Counted from the first letter of the stretch, positions 1 to 9,535 are shown. The stretch is DNA of 31,676 bases from CAYNNP01 sp964398215 (GCA_964398215.1 CAYNNP010000047.1:1-31676); one strand, 5' to 3'. Translations and numbers: made by a program. Notes: a model not told the origin generated them from the sequence alone.

Positions 1-2147
1 TCATCGTTACTCGTTTTTCGGTTCCAATAATCATACTCGCCAAGCTGCCACAAGGGAGTTTCTTGGTTGAAGTTACGAGCGTCCACTTCCAACCCTTGCT
101 GAAGCAGGAACTTCACGATTTCCGGCTGTATGCCCGACGCTGCAGCGTGCAGCAAAGTCCTGCCACTGTCGTCAAGCACACGAAGCGACTTACCTGCCGT
201 TAGCAGTTTCAAAATCTCCAACTGGCCAAAAACCGCCGCATCGTGAGCAAGTGGACGCAAGATTTCGGCAGAGACACCGCGACCGATCATCAACCGAACG
301 ACGCCGATGTGCCCGTGTTCCACTGCAAGTGAGATCGCGGTAGTTTTGCGATGACTATCGGAGGACGCGTTGACAAGCGTCGGATCGGTATCGATCAAAC
401 CACTAACTTCCTTGATGCGCCCAAGTTCGCAAGCCGCAAAGATATCCAGTTTGGTGCCTTTGGAATTCAATCGTTGGACCGTCTTCGTTTCTCCTTGACG
501 AATGGCTTTGGCAAGCAGATGAGTTGCATCCGAACTTTCAAAATCGAACCCATCGATCGAGCCTATCAGTCGCCACAAGAGATCAGGGTCTTTGACGTCG
601 TACAAGAGATATAAGTCTTCAAAGTCGGCTGGTGGTTTGTGGCCAAGATCTAGTAGCAACCGAACGACTTTCCACTGTTTTGAATGTAACGCTATTTCCA
701 ACAACGAAATGGGGCTGTCCTTTTCTCCAGCCTTCAGGTCTACATTCGCCCCAGCCGCTATCAATAACTTAGCGATCGGCTCGCTTCCCAATTTGGCTGC
801 CAAATGTAACGCTGTAAACTGTGGCGCACCGTCATAAGTGTCTGGTCTGAATCCGAGAGAGTCGCAGTGCGAAACTCTCGGCGCTCTCGCGTCGATATTC
901 ACTTTCTGGCTTAAAACAAATTCGACAATCTCGGCATCAGCGCTCCGCACCGCCCAGTGCAATAAAGACGCGTGCAAAGCGATTTGTTTCTTGGTGGCGA
1001 GTTCTGGATTGGTGGCCAGAATGGACTTCAATTCTGGCAGCTTCCGTAGCAAACAAGCACTTGCCGCGTCCAGATGCGCACCATTGGATATCAGGAAGTC
1101 ACACACTGATTGATTCCCTGCCATCGCAGCCGCCAATAGCGGTGTCTGCCCGTAAGTTGTTTTCGCGTTCACGTCGGCGCCGGCGTTAACAAGACTCGTG
1201 ACCTTTTGGAGTGCCTGAGATTTGTCTGGGCCCAACGAAGCTGGCTGGCCAACCATGCCTACTCGAGCAACTTGATCGTTCCCGCCAAGTGAACAGGCGA
1301 CATGCAACGGTGTAGCGTTGGCTTGATCTGACGCGCCGTACATAACTGCCGCACCATGGTCCAACATCAGTTTTGTGAACTTTACGTCGCGGTAAGCGAT
1401 TGCATATAAAAATAGATTAGGGTGGTTGCGTCCGCCGGAGACATTCGCACTTGCGCCCTGTTTCAGTAACAGTTCTGCGGTCTGATATTGATCGCGAGTG
1501 ACCGCATTGGTCAGCGGAGTGTAGGGGCCTGAGACGTTCATGAACCCGTAATCGATGTCGGGATCAGCCCCATGCTTCAGCAAGAGTTTGGTTAGCTCCA
1601 GATCATCGCGTCCTGCTGGATAGTACAGTGGTTTGCGAGGCGGTTTGGCAAGCCATGGCTTTTTGGCGAGCATCTGCGCGACGAGTTTTGTCTCGCCCAA
1701 CTGGATTGCGGAATCGAAGTCGATCTCTTGGCCAGATTCGATTAGTACTTCACAAACGCCACGATGGTTGAAATTCAATGCGTTTGTAATTGGAGTAGTA
1801 TTTTTCGCTTTGACGTCTAACTTCGCACCATGCTCGATTAGCAGTCGTGCCATCTGGGCACTTCTTGCACGAAAAATTGGCGTTTCTCCACGTTTGCTTT
1901 TCGCATTCACGTCCGCGCCGTGTTCGAGCAAGAATTTCGCGATCTCGATACGCGCGTCGCGAACCGCAAAATGCAGTGGTGTCGTTCCATCGTCGGGTTT
2001 GCTCACCAGAGATTCATCCGCTTTGACAAGCGTCTTGACTCGTTGAAGGTTACCGCTGCGCACAGCGTCAATGAAATCATCGGCGCTGTTTGCGATGCTT
2101 GCCGGTCCGATTACCGCGAGTAGCAAAATCCAAGCTCGAATTCTCAT
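1..2147 (-). CDS. Secreted ankyrin-repeat protein (3' end beyond the window)
   Basis: The minus strand is open without a stop from the ATG at 2147 to the left edge, giving at least 715 residues, so this is a 5'-complete, 3'-truncated gene. The protein starts with a signal peptide (MRIRAWILLLAVIGPASIA, then NSADD). The rest is built of about a dozen ankyrin units, with hallmarks such as TPLHFAVRDA, LLEHGADVNAK, TPLLAAAMAG, TALHLAAKLG and TLLHAAASG. Several units are degenerate. Ankyrin repeats are protein-binding scaffolds; export implies a periplasmic or extracellular partner, which cannot be named. The start codon overlaps the stop of the upstream HEAT-like gene (ATGA), which points to translational coupling and a shared transcript. 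No catalytic domain is seen in the visible part. The family call is firm; the function is not known. Confidence 0.9.
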   Translation of the reverse strand, partial: MRIRAWILLLAVIGPASIANSADDFIDAVRSGNLQRVKTLVKADESLVSKPDDGTTPLHFAVRDARIEIAKFLLEHGADVNAKSKRGETPIFRARSAQMARLLIEHGAKLDVKAKNTTPITNALNFNHRGVCEVLIESGQEIDFDSAIQLGETKLVAQMLAKKPWLAKPPRKPLYYPAGRDDLELTKLLLKHGADPDIDYGFMNVSGPYTPLTNAVTRDQYQTAELLLKQGASANVSGGRNHPNLFLYAIAYRDVKFTKLMLDHGAAVMYGASDQANATPLHVACSLGGNDQVARVGMVGQPASLGPDKSQALQKVTSLVNAGADVNAKTTYGQTPLLAAAMAGNQSVCDFLISNGAHLDAASACLLRKLPELKSILATNPELATKKQIALHASLLHWAVRSADAEIVEFVLSQKVNIDARAPRVSHCDSLGFRPDTYDGAPQFTALHLAAKLGSEPIAKLLIAAGANVDLKAGEKDSPISLLEIALHSKQWKVVRLLLDLGHKPPADFEDLYLLYDVKDPDLLWRLIGSIDGFDFESSDATHLLAKAIRQGETKTVQRLNSKGTKLDIFAACELGRIKEVSGLIDTDPTLVNASSDSHRKTTAISLAVEHGHIGVVRLMIGRGVSAEILRPLAHDAAVFGQLEILKLLTAGKSLRVLDDSGRTLLHAAASGIQPEIVKFLLQQGLEVDARNFNQETPLWQLGEYDYWNRKTSND

Positions 2148-4000
2148 TGCCCATTCACCTTGATTGCTTCGCGTACTTTTTGGCGCAACGATTTCCATTC
2201 CGACGCCGTCCACGATGAATCGGTATTTGCGGGAACGTCAAGAATACGTGCGATCTGCAATGCTGCGTAATCACGAACCGACAGTTTAGAAAACATGAAT
2301 CCTGCTGATGGTCCCGAAAACAAATCGGCCCTGATCGCATCGATATCTTTGGCGTTCGCTGCATCTCGGAAGCCTGGCAATTCCCGAGTTTCGTCGTCAT
2401 TCAAAAACTCAACGAAGAAAGCGACGGTTTGTTTCTTCTTGCCTGAGCGTGTGACCGCCTGCATCATTTGTAAACGCTGCCCCATGTCAACGCGTTTGGC
2501 GTTGCGTGCCAGTGCCGACCAAGCGACGTCGCTGTCGGTGTGGCACAGCACCTGCGAGACCGGTCCCGCTGACGAAAGCCAGTACGCTTTTTTGGGTGTG
2601 CGAGGAATTCGGTCCAGTTCTGCCACCAACAGCGGCACCGCTTGCTGATGTGAAATCGCCAACAGTTGCCTGATTGACGACGCGCGAGTTTCGGCTCGTT
2701 TAGCAGACGCAGCTTTCAAGAAAAGCTGCGACTTTTGATGCTCGGAGAGCTTCGCGGATCCAACTGCCTGCAATAGCGGATCAGCGTATTCCAGCCGTTC
2801 AAAATTCTTCGTGAACAAATCCACCAAATCGTCAGGGTAACTGCGTGCCAGCGATTTCAGAATCGCTAAGTTGGCTTTCGGTTTACCGTCATCGCCTGCC
2901 GTAATCGCGTTTTGGATCAAGAATTCTTTCGCATCGACCTTCTTTGTTTCCGACCACCAAAACAAAACATGATCACGATCGACACACCGTCCACGGCCTT
3001 CGCGAACAAGGATGTCGTGCGAAAGCTCTTCGCCCGCGAGGGCGCTCAAGAGTTGATGAACAACATCGGCGATGCGTACGATCCAGGGACCTCGGTGATT
3101 GGAAGTGACAAAGCGTGTCATGCGAAAATCGTGAGTGTGTTTTAACAAGATGGGCACAGCATCTAATCCCATTGCTTCAATCTTTTTGTAGCTCGGGTGA
3201 AACCCGACAGACCGTAGATCAATAAGTTCAGCGCCAGGACGATCGACACCAAGGTGAATCAGCGAATCAATGGTGGCTTCCAAACTGTCAACTGGTGACT
3301 TGGTTGGTTGCAGTGTCAACCGCATGTCGTTGACGATGTTTTCGTTTGCGAGCGTATCGAGTCCAGGCACGTTCGTTTTTAGTTCGGTTAGGCGCGTCAG
3401 GATAGCGCTACGGTCGCCCTCTTGGCGACAGAATTGCCCACACCAATAATCCCAAGCCAGTAGGGCCAAAGCCTTTCCGTGATCGCGTGGCCGAATCGCG
3501 CGCCGCTGGAAAACATTTCGAGGAGCGCGTCGCGATCGTATTAAAAGTTCGCCCGCCAGTTCGTTCCATCCACGACTAGCACAAACGATTGCTAAAGCGA
3601 GGTCTGGGTCTCTGTCAAAATCACGTTCCAATCCATCCGGCCCTCCAGGATCAGTCGCCGCAACAATTCTCTCACGCGGCAGGGTTGGCGTTACGCTGAC
3701 GTGCGACGAAAGCTTGCTAGTTCGATGCCCAATCCAGTAGCGCTGTTCACCATCAGGGTCTTTTGGCTCCAGCAAAGCAATTGCACGCTCGTATTGGGGA
3801 ACACCATTTGCCGTACTGTTGGACCATTTCAAAACGACCAGCTTCGCTTGCTTGGGAGGCTGCGGAAGACCGTACTTTGCGTACTGAGCAACCAGGGACT
3901 CCAGGTCATCGTCCGCGTTGGAGTTCGTGCACGCCAAAACGATCATGCCAACAAAGAACAGTGCCACAATACAATGGCGAAATGCAGCATTTGGTCTCAT
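2144..4000 (-). CDS. Secreted HEAT-like helical-repeat protein, function unknown
   Basis: This 618-residue protein is read from the ATG at 4000, which has an AAGG a few bases upstream. A longer GTG start at 4060 is possible but would bury the signal sequence. Residues 1-24 form a signal peptide ending VLAC, which could be a weak lipobox or a signal peptidase I site. The acidic DDD follows directly. After a non-repetitive N-terminal part, residues from about 230 onward are rich in amphipathic helices that resemble HEAT/armadillo repeats (for example VPILLKHTHD, RASSIRQLLAIS, VPLLVAELDRIP). No catalytic motif is recognised. Its stop overlaps the ATG of the ankyrin gene, so the two are probably co-translated, and a helical-repeat/ankyrin partnership in the envelope is a reasonable inference. 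The exact repeat family is uncertain. Confidence 0.75.
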   Translation of the reverse strand: MRPNAAFRHCIVALFFVGMIVLACTNSNADDDLESLVAQYAKYGLPQPPKQAKLVVLKWSNSTANGVPQYERAIALLEPKDPDGEQRYWIGHRTSKLSSHVSVTPTLPRERIVAATDPGGPDGLERDFDRDPDLALAIVCASRGWNELAGELLIRSRRAPRNVFQRRAIRPRDHGKALALLAWDYWCGQFCRQEGDRSAILTRLTELKTNVPGLDTLANENIVNDMRLTLQPTKSPVDSLEATIDSLIHLGVDRPGAELIDLRSVGFHPSYKKIEAMGLDAVPILLKHTHDFRMTRFVTSNHRGPWIVRIADVVHQLLSALAGEELSHDILVREGRGRCVDRDHVLFWWSETKKVDAKEFLIQNAITAGDDGKPKANLAILKSLARSYPDDLVDLFTKNFERLEYADPLLQAVGSAKLSEHQKSQLFLKAASAKRAETRASSIRQLLAISHQQAVPLLVAELDRIPRTPKKAYWLSSAGPVSQVLCHTDSDVAWSALARNAKRVDMGQRLQMMQAVTRSGKKKQTVAFFVEFLNDDETRELPGFRDAANAKDIDAIRADLFSGPSAGFMFSKLSVRDYAALQIARILDVPANTDSSWTASEWKSLRQKVREAIKVNGQ

Positions 4001-4126
4001 TGCCTTGGTCAATTTCGCATTCAGAGGTAGAGCTTCGCACGAGAGTAATGTTCTTCGCACAAACGATCAAGGCGATATCAATCATCAAAAACGAACAGAG
4101 TTTTTTAATAGTTCGATCTGCTAGGA

Positions 4127-4373
4127 CGTCAGGCATTGGTTTTTGGTAACCCGGCGCGTGAGTTTTGAAGTTGCGCTTTTGGTGTAGGCCGGACCGAGCA
4201 AACGCTGCAATTGCCGGAACTTCGGACGCAAGTAGAAAGGTCGTTGATAGTGTAATCTCTGCGACACAATGGAGGCGTTTGCGCTGTTCCGGCACGTATC
4301 GCGTCCTTGGTCCGGCCTACAACCAAACACCTACCCAAAAAGCGCAACTCCAAAACTAACGCTTCGGGTTACC
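4127..4373. repeat. Interspersed inverted-repeat element, copy 1 (MITE-like)
   Basis: A 151-base core (4181-4331) matches 9694-9844 in the same orientation with about seven substitutions (roughly 95% identity). The core starts with GTAGGCCGGACC and ends with the inverse GGTCCGGCCTAC. Outside the core lie inverted arms with GTGAGTTTTG and AGTTGCGCTTTT on the left and their complements on the right, bounded by GGTAACCC and GGGTTACC. The left end runs on through CGTCAGGCATTGG, whose inverse occurs at the right end of the second copy, so it is part of the terminal inverted repeat. The right end here seems slightly shortened (ACCAATATGCC). There is no coding capacity. This fits a non-autonomous, palindromic mobile or REP-like element. 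Confidence 0.85.
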
Positions 4374-4410
4374 AATATGCCCCAGAATCAAAAACTGGTT
4401 TGCCCTGCCT

Positions 4411-4442
4411 AAAGTAGCTGCATCAGCCTAACGCCGGTTGGC
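4411..4442 (-). repeat. Short intergenic palindromic motif, copy A
   Basis: Read on the minus strand, this stretch contains GCCAACCGGCGTTAG followed after 8 bases by AGCTAC. Related arrangements (GCCACGG, CGTTAG, AGCTAC) occur at 11705-11760 and 17324-17346, each time between genes. Spacing between the blocks varies. It may be a REP-type structural repeat. The similarity is short, so confidence is moderate. Confidence 0.45.
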
Positions 4443-4487
4443 AGATAGAGTACCATGACGCTCCTTACACGAGGTACAAGGAGCTTG

Positions 4488-6668
4488 ATGGTGAGAGTTC
4501 GCAGCGGCGGTGGCTTTCGCGCCATTTGGTACAGCATCAAGAAAGGTCGCGAGGCCGGTGGCGTATGGAAACTGTACAAGGCTTTGCGGACGAAGAACGC
4601 ATGCAAGACCTGTGCGCTGGGAATGGGTGGCCAAGCTGGCGGCATGGTCAACGAAACCGGTGGCTTTCCCGAGGTCTGTAAAAAGAGCATGCAGGCGATG
4701 GTCGCGGATATGCAGCCTGCGATCACGTCCGAATTTTGGATGCAAAATTCGATCTCAGATCTGCAACAGCTTTCACCGCGAGAACTAGAAAAACTTGGGC
4801 GATTGATTCGGCCACTGCGTTTGCGTGCCGGTGACGACTCCTTTCACGAAATCACCTGGGACGCCGCGTTCGATGCCATCGCGGAAAAACTAAAACAAAC
4901 TGAACCCGATCGAAGCTTCTGGTACTTCAGTGGCCGCAGCAGCAACGAAGCCGGATTTTTGTTGCAACTGATGGCTCGTGTTTATGGAACGAACAACGTC
5001 AACAATTGCAGCTACTACTGTCACCAGGCTAGCGGCGTCGGCCTGACGTCTAGTATCGGCAGCGGCACGGCAACGGTTGTGTTGGATGACTTGGAACAAG
5101 CGGACACAGTTTTCTTGATAGGCGGCAATCCGGCCAGCAACCATCCTCGGTTGATGACCAGCTTGATGAAAGTACGCCGTGCTGGTGGGAATGTTGTCGT
5201 GATCAATCCCGTTCGTGAAACGGGACTGATCCGATTCCGAGTTCCCAGTGACGTGCGGTCATTGTTGGGCGGAACAAAAATCGCAACGCACTATGTTCAG
5301 CCTCACATCGGTGGCGACTTGGCGCTGTTGTGGGGGATGGCCAAAGCACTCAAGGCACGCGATGCAATCGACCTGACATTGATGCAGCAGCATTGCAACG
5401 GACTGGAGGATTGGCTTGAGACGCTGAACCAGTTGTCTTGGGAGGAAATCGAACAAAAATCGGGAGTCGCTCGCAGCGAAATCGAAACCATCGCGAGGAC
5501 TTATGAGGATTCCGAGCGTTGTGTGTTTTCGTGGACAATGGGAATTACTCATCACGCGCATGGTGTCAGCAATGTCCAGGCGATTGCCGCGCTGGCAATG
5601 TGCCGCGGTATGATCGGACGGCCCGGATGCGGATTGATGCCAATTCGCGGCCACAGCAATGTGCAAGGCATCGGGTCTGTCGGTGTCACACCGAAGCTCA
5701 AGGACAAGATCTTTGATTCGCTGACCAATGACTTTGGCGTGAAACTTCCAACAGCTGCGGGCAAAGACACCTTGGAGTGCATGGAGTCCGCGCACGCCGG
5801 CGAGGTGGATTTCTCGTTTTGCTTGGGCGGCAATCTCTACGGTTCAAATCCGGATTCGACGTTTGCAGCGGAGGCGCTTTCGCGGATAGGGATGAATGTC
5901 ACGCTTAGCACAACGTTAAATACTGGGCATGTGCAGGCGCTGGCCAAGGACACCATCATTCTGCCAGTGCTCGCGCGCGACGAAGAGCCACAGCCGACGA
6001 CACAGGAATCGATGTTCAATTTTGTCCGACTGAGCGACGGAGGCGAAAGACGGCTGCCAGGACCTCGCAGTGAAGTCGAAGTGATTGCGGAGATTGCCCA
6101 GAGAGTCTTGCCGAATTCAGAGGGAATTGATTGGCTGCAAATGAAGCAAACTGCCACGATCCGAGATTGGATCAGCAAGGTCGTGCCAGGCTATCAAAAA
6201 ATTGGCGAGATCGATCGAACCAAGCAAGAGTTTCAAATCGGCGGGCGCACGTTTCACGAAAGAAAGTTTCCCACGCCCAATGGACGGGTTACTTTGCACA
6301 CACATCAGATCCCTGAATTGAAGGGCACTGGCGAAAAACAACTGCGATTGATGACGGTTCGCAGTGAAGGACAATTCAACACCGTTGTCTACGAAGAAGC
6401 CGATTTGTATCGCAATCAAGATCGCCGCAACGTGATTTTGATGCATTCTGATGATCTTGCGCGGCTAAATCTTGTGCACGACCAGATCGTCACTGTTGTC
6501 AGCAAAGCGGGTTCACTTGGCAACATTCATGCTCGTGCGTTTGATGAAATCCGCAGTGGTAACGCGCTGATGTACTATCCCGAGTGCAACATTTTAGTTT
6601 CACGACACTCTGATCCACAAAGCAGAACGCCAGCATTCAAAGGCGTGGTGGTCGAGATTTCGGTTTAG
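4488..6668 (+). CDS. FdhF/YdeP-family molybdopterin oxidoreductase
   Basis: This 726-residue protein belongs to the formate-dehydrogenase-alpha-like branch of molybdopterin enzymes (YdeP/CbbBc type). The start at 4488 is chosen because AAGGAG lies 4 bases upstream; an ATG at 4455 would add 11 residues. An N-terminal Cys set is visible: C39-x2-C42, then C64, with no Cys at the usual third position (46 is Met). The family's [4Fe-4S] motif is therefore incomplete or unusual, although from memory this pattern is common in the subgroup. The sequence CHQASGVGL (C178) aligns with the Mo-ligating Cys/Sec site of FdhF. Later blocks (GGNPASNHPRL, GHSNVQG, PNGRVTLHT) fit the pterin-binding and C-terminal dinucleotide domains. 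There is no Tat signal, so it should be cytoplasmic. Substrate is unknown: E. coli YdeP is tied to acid resistance, and CbbBc proteins are formate-dehydrogenase-like. No fdhD or electron-transfer partner is nearby. Confidence 0.9.
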   Translation: MVRVRSGGGFRAIWYSIKKGREAGGVWKLYKALRTKNACKTCALGMGGQAGGMVNETGGFPEVCKKSMQAMVADMQPAITSEFWMQNSISDLQQLSPRELEKLGRLIRPLRLRAGDDSFHEITWDAAFDAIAEKLKQTEPDRSFWYFSGRSSNEAGFLLQLMARVYGTNNVNNCSYYCHQASGVGLTSSIGSGTATVVLDDLEQADTVFLIGGNPASNHPRLMTSLMKVRRAGGNVVVINPVRETGLIRFRVPSDVRSLLGGTKIATHYVQPHIGGDLALLWGMAKALKARDAIDLTLMQQHCNGLEDWLETLNQLSWEEIEQKSGVARSEIETIARTYEDSERCVFSWTMGITHHAHGVSNVQAIAALAMCRGMIGRPGCGLMPIRGHSNVQGIGSVGVTPKLKDKIFDSLTNDFGVKLPTAAGKDTLECMESAHAGEVDFSFCLGGNLYGSNPDSTFAAEALSRIGMNVTLSTTLNTGHVQALAKDTIILPVLARDEEPQPTTQESMFNFVRLSDGGERRLPGPRSEVEVIAEIAQRVLPNSEGIDWLQMKQTATIRDWISKVVPGYQKIGEIDRTKQEFQIGGRTFHERKFPTPNGRVTLHTHQIPELKGTGEKQLRLMTVRSEGQFNTVVYEEADLYRNQDRRNVILMHSDDLARLNLVHDQIVTVVSKAGSLGNIHARAFDEIRSGNALMYYPECNILVSRHSDPQSRTPAFKGVVVEISV

Positions 6669-6831
6669 TAAAACTTTTTTGAACATAACAGTTAATTGGC
6701 TTAAAAAAGTTACTCGACCTATTCCGACAAAACTTGGTATAGCACATCCACAAACGAGTGATCGTCGTACGTTCACTGCGCCAAGCTATCATTGTGTCAG
6801 CAACGCAAGACGCGTTAATCGGAACAGAATC

Positions 6832-9510
6832 ATGCCTGTACTATTTGGACTCCCGGTCATTTCCATCCTTCTTTTCATCATCTCGGGTGTCCTGATTGGG
6901 TACCTGGTTTGGTTCCAAGACCGGACGACCGAAACGACTCAGTTAAAAGACCTCGAAAATAAGTATCGCCGTGCTCGTGAAGCGGGCGACAGTCATCGCA
7001 ACGAGCTTGCTCAGCTACAACAATCGCTCGACTCACGAAACGTGGACCTCGACAAGATTGTCACCGAGAACCGTGACCTGAAAGCGTCGCTGCAGAGCGT
7101 TCAAGTCGACTATTCGTCGCTTCAACAAGAGCTTGATTCGACATCTCGCGCACGAGTGGACGCTGAAAGCTACAACGTTCGCAGCAAGGAAGTGGCTCGT
7201 GAGGCAGGGGATGAGCTAGCCAAACAAGCTGCGATCATCGCGAAGCTAGAAGCAGCCAACTCCAAGAACGAGTCGCAGATTGCCGAATACGCCGCGCAGA
7301 TATCCAAATACGAAAATGAAGTTGGGAACTATCAAGGCGAGGTTGGCGATCAGCAAAAACTAGTCGCGAGCTTGAAAGACCAGCTTGTTGCTTTGCAAGG
7401 TGATTTGAACGCATCGCATTTGAGCCTGACTGACACGCAGTCCAAAGCCAGCAAACGTGCGGTTTCCGACGAGCAAACCATCGTTCAATTGAACTCACAG
7501 ATTGCTGAACTACAGGCTCAGCTCAACGACTTGAGTTCACACAAGTCGCAAGTAGAAACCGATCTGGATGCTGCTCATCGCGACAAAGACACCGTTGTAA
7601 GCGACCTTCAAGAGCGGATCGCCCAACTGACGGCTCAAGTCTCCGCATTGAACGAGCAAGTTGCCGATGTGCGATCGGACCTCGCCGCAGAAGTATCGAC
7701 CAAGGACGAAGCGATTCGGCGTGCCGAGATCGTTCAAGCAGAATTGGAATCGATCCAGGAAACGTACATCAATGCGACGCATGAGCGTGACACTGTTACC
7801 TCAGAACGCAACCAAGTTGTTGCTCGACTTGATGCGATCCAAGCAGAGCTGGATGCTCTTCAACAGACTCATGACACCACCGTTCGCGAGTTGGAGATCA
7901 CCATCCAAGAACGTGACGCAATCATTGCCGAACGCAATGATGCGACTGCCCGTCTGGAAGCGATCCAAGCAGAATTGGACTCGATGCAAGAGACACACAT
8001 CGTCACGTCAAACAACTTGCAAGACCGGCAAAACGAGAACGGCATGTTGGTGGTTCGCATCAGCGAGTTGGAAGCCGAGCTTTCTGACAAGATGCGTTAC
8101 ATTGACGATCAAGACAGTAAACTGGGCGTGATCTCTGACAAGATCAGCCATGCGGGTTCAATGACTCGCAACCTGGAAGCCGAGTTGGACGCACGTACAG
8201 AGCGGATTGAACAACTAGAGCAGCAGTTGCTGCAGTTCGCACCGCTACCCGACGAGCTGGAAAATGCGGCCAAGACGCTGACTGCTCAGCAAGAAAAAAT
8301 CCAAGAGCAAGTGGAACTCAACAGTCAACTGGAAGCGGAAGTATCCAACCTGCGTCCATTGGCGGAGCAACTGCAAGGTCAGATTCAGACGCTGGACGAG
8401 CAGACGACTTTAATCGAGCGACTGCAAGCTGAAGTCGAAAAACTTGAAGCGGATCAAGAACGTGTGGTCGTGATGCAGGAAGAACGTGATGACGCCATCA
8501 TCAAAATGTCTGATGCACAAAAGAATGCAGACAACATGCGAATCACGCTTGGCGAACAAGCCAAAGAGATTCAAATCTTGCTCGAAAGCAACGATGCCCT
8601 GAAGGTTTTGGCAGCAGAGAAAGATGAGCTGGCACTGCAGTTGGATGAAGCACTCACGACATCCAAGAATCTGCGTCAGTCGCTGGTCGACAAGGCTCAA
8701 GAAGTCGAAGAACTGGAGCGACAGCTTCAAGTCTTGGAGCAACTGCGTGCCGAGAATGAAACGCTTACGATTCGCCTTTCAGACCTAAGCGAAAACAACA
8801 AATCGCTGCTGGAAACGATTGACGGTCACACGCAAGAGATCACTGACCTGCGTCCGCTACAAGACCAAGTCATGCGTCTATCCAGCACTCTAGAATCGAC
8901 AACCGAAACGATGGAGACGACCACGGTTCGCAACGTCGAATTGCAAAAGAACTGTGACACCCTAGAAGACGAGATCGCACGACTTCGTGTTGATGTTGCT
9001 GAATTTGAGAATACTCGCGAACGACTGTCCGACACGCTCACGACGCTCGCCGAAGTGACTCAGCAACGCGACACCGTTCAGTCACACATCAACGACTTTG
9101 AAGCTCAGATCCAGAAACTCAGTACTCAAGTTTCGGTTCAGAACAACAGCATCGAAGACTTGGAGCGACGCCTGGACACCAAGTCACAGTCGTACGACAA
9201 AGTCGTTCTGGAGAATCGAGAGATTAGCGATCGATTGGAGTCACAACTCGAAATCGTCCAACGACTGGAACAGCAAGTTGTTGTGCTTGAAACGTTGCAA
9301 CCAGAAAACGAGTCTCTGCGAAGCCAAGTCGAAGACCTGATGGCCCGACTGAAACAGCTAAGTGCCGAACTGGACGACAGTCTAATCGCAAACTCGAAGA
9401 TCGAAGATCGCATTCGTGTCTTGGAAAACCAAACTCACGAAGACGCCAAAACGATTCGCGAACTACGCCGCGACCGTGGCTCGATCGACGACATCCGTCG
9501 CGCAGCATAG
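6832..9510 (+). CDS. Membrane-anchored long coiled-coil protein
   Basis: This is an 892-residue protein read from the ATG at 6832; an upstream TTG at 6679 would add 51 residues ahead of the membrane segment and is unlikely. Residues 4-27 form one hydrophobic helix, followed by Arg/Glu/Gln/Leu-rich sequence with continuous heptad character up to the C-terminus and almost no prolines or aromatic residues. Internal repeats are visible: AELESIQET, AELDALQQT and AELDSMQET start 35 and then 42 residues apart (about 7732, 7837 and 7963), that is, 5 and 6 heptads. Such proteins act as spacers or scaffolds, tethered to the inner membrane by the N-terminus. No head or enzyme domain is seen. It is followed by a strong terminator, so it ends its transcript. 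The exact role is unknown. Confidence 0.88.
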   Translation: MPVLFGLPVISILLFIISGVLIGYLVWFQDRTTETTQLKDLENKYRRAREAGDSHRNELAQLQQSLDSRNVDLDKIVTENRDLKASLQSVQVDYSSLQQELDSTSRARVDAESYNVRSKEVAREAGDELAKQAAIIAKLEAANSKNESQIAEYAAQISKYENEVGNYQGEVGDQQKLVASLKDQLVALQGDLNASHLSLTDTQSKASKRAVSDEQTIVQLNSQIAELQAQLNDLSSHKSQVETDLDAAHRDKDTVVSDLQERIAQLTAQVSALNEQVADVRSDLAAEVSTKDEAIRRAEIVQAELESIQETYINATHERDTVTSERNQVVARLDAIQAELDALQQTHDTTVRELEITIQERDAIIAERNDATARLEAIQAELDSMQETHIVTSNNLQDRQNENGMLVVRISELEAELSDKMRYIDDQDSKLGVISDKISHAGSMTRNLEAELDARTERIEQLEQQLLQFAPLPDELENAAKTLTAQQEKIQEQVELNSQLEAEVSNLRPLAEQLQGQIQTLDEQTTLIERLQAEVEKLEADQERVVVMQEERDDAIIKMSDAQKNADNMRITLGEQAKEIQILLESNDALKVLAAEKDELALQLDEALTTSKNLRQSLVDKAQEVEELERQLQVLEQLRAENETLTIRLSDLSENNKSLLETIDGHTQEITDLRPLQDQVMRLSSTLESTTETMETTTVRNVELQKNCDTLEDEIARLRVDVAEFENTRERLSDTLTTLAEVTQQRDTVQSHINDFEAQIQKLSTQVSVQNNSIEDLERRLDTKSQSYDKVVLENREISDRLESQLEIVQRLEQQVVVLETLQPENESLRSQVEDLMARLKQLSAELDDSLIANSKIEDRIRVLENQTHEDAKTIRELRRDRGSIDDIRRAA

Positions 9511-9535
9511 CTCGCAACGGCCGATCCAACGAATC

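Larger units (their letters stand above)
4001..4487. other. Divergent intergenic gap holding two repeat types
   Basis: This gap lies between the start of the minus-strand HEAT-like gene and the plus-strand oxidoreductase. About half of it is the inverted-repeat element at 4127-4373, and a short palindromic motif follows at 4411-4442. Short reading frames here on both strands come from the repeat and have no coding support. An AAGGAG at 4478-4483 is the ribosome binding site of the oxidoreductase. No promoter stands out clearly enough to report. Confidence 0.7.

Noticed and set aside
351..2123. Several plus-strand open frames
   Set aside because: They are shadows of the minus-strand ankyrin-repeat gene, which is open along the whole stretch and gives a clear repeat protein.
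4121..4359. Overlapping short frames on both strands
   Set aside because: They are translations of the inverted-repeat element; the same peptides appear from the second copy, and no start signals support them.
6670..6715. An AT-only inverted repeat (AACTTTTTT/AAAAAAGTT) as terminator of the oxidoreductase gene
   Set aside because: The stem has no GC pairs of note and a loop of more than 20 bases, so it is too weak to call.
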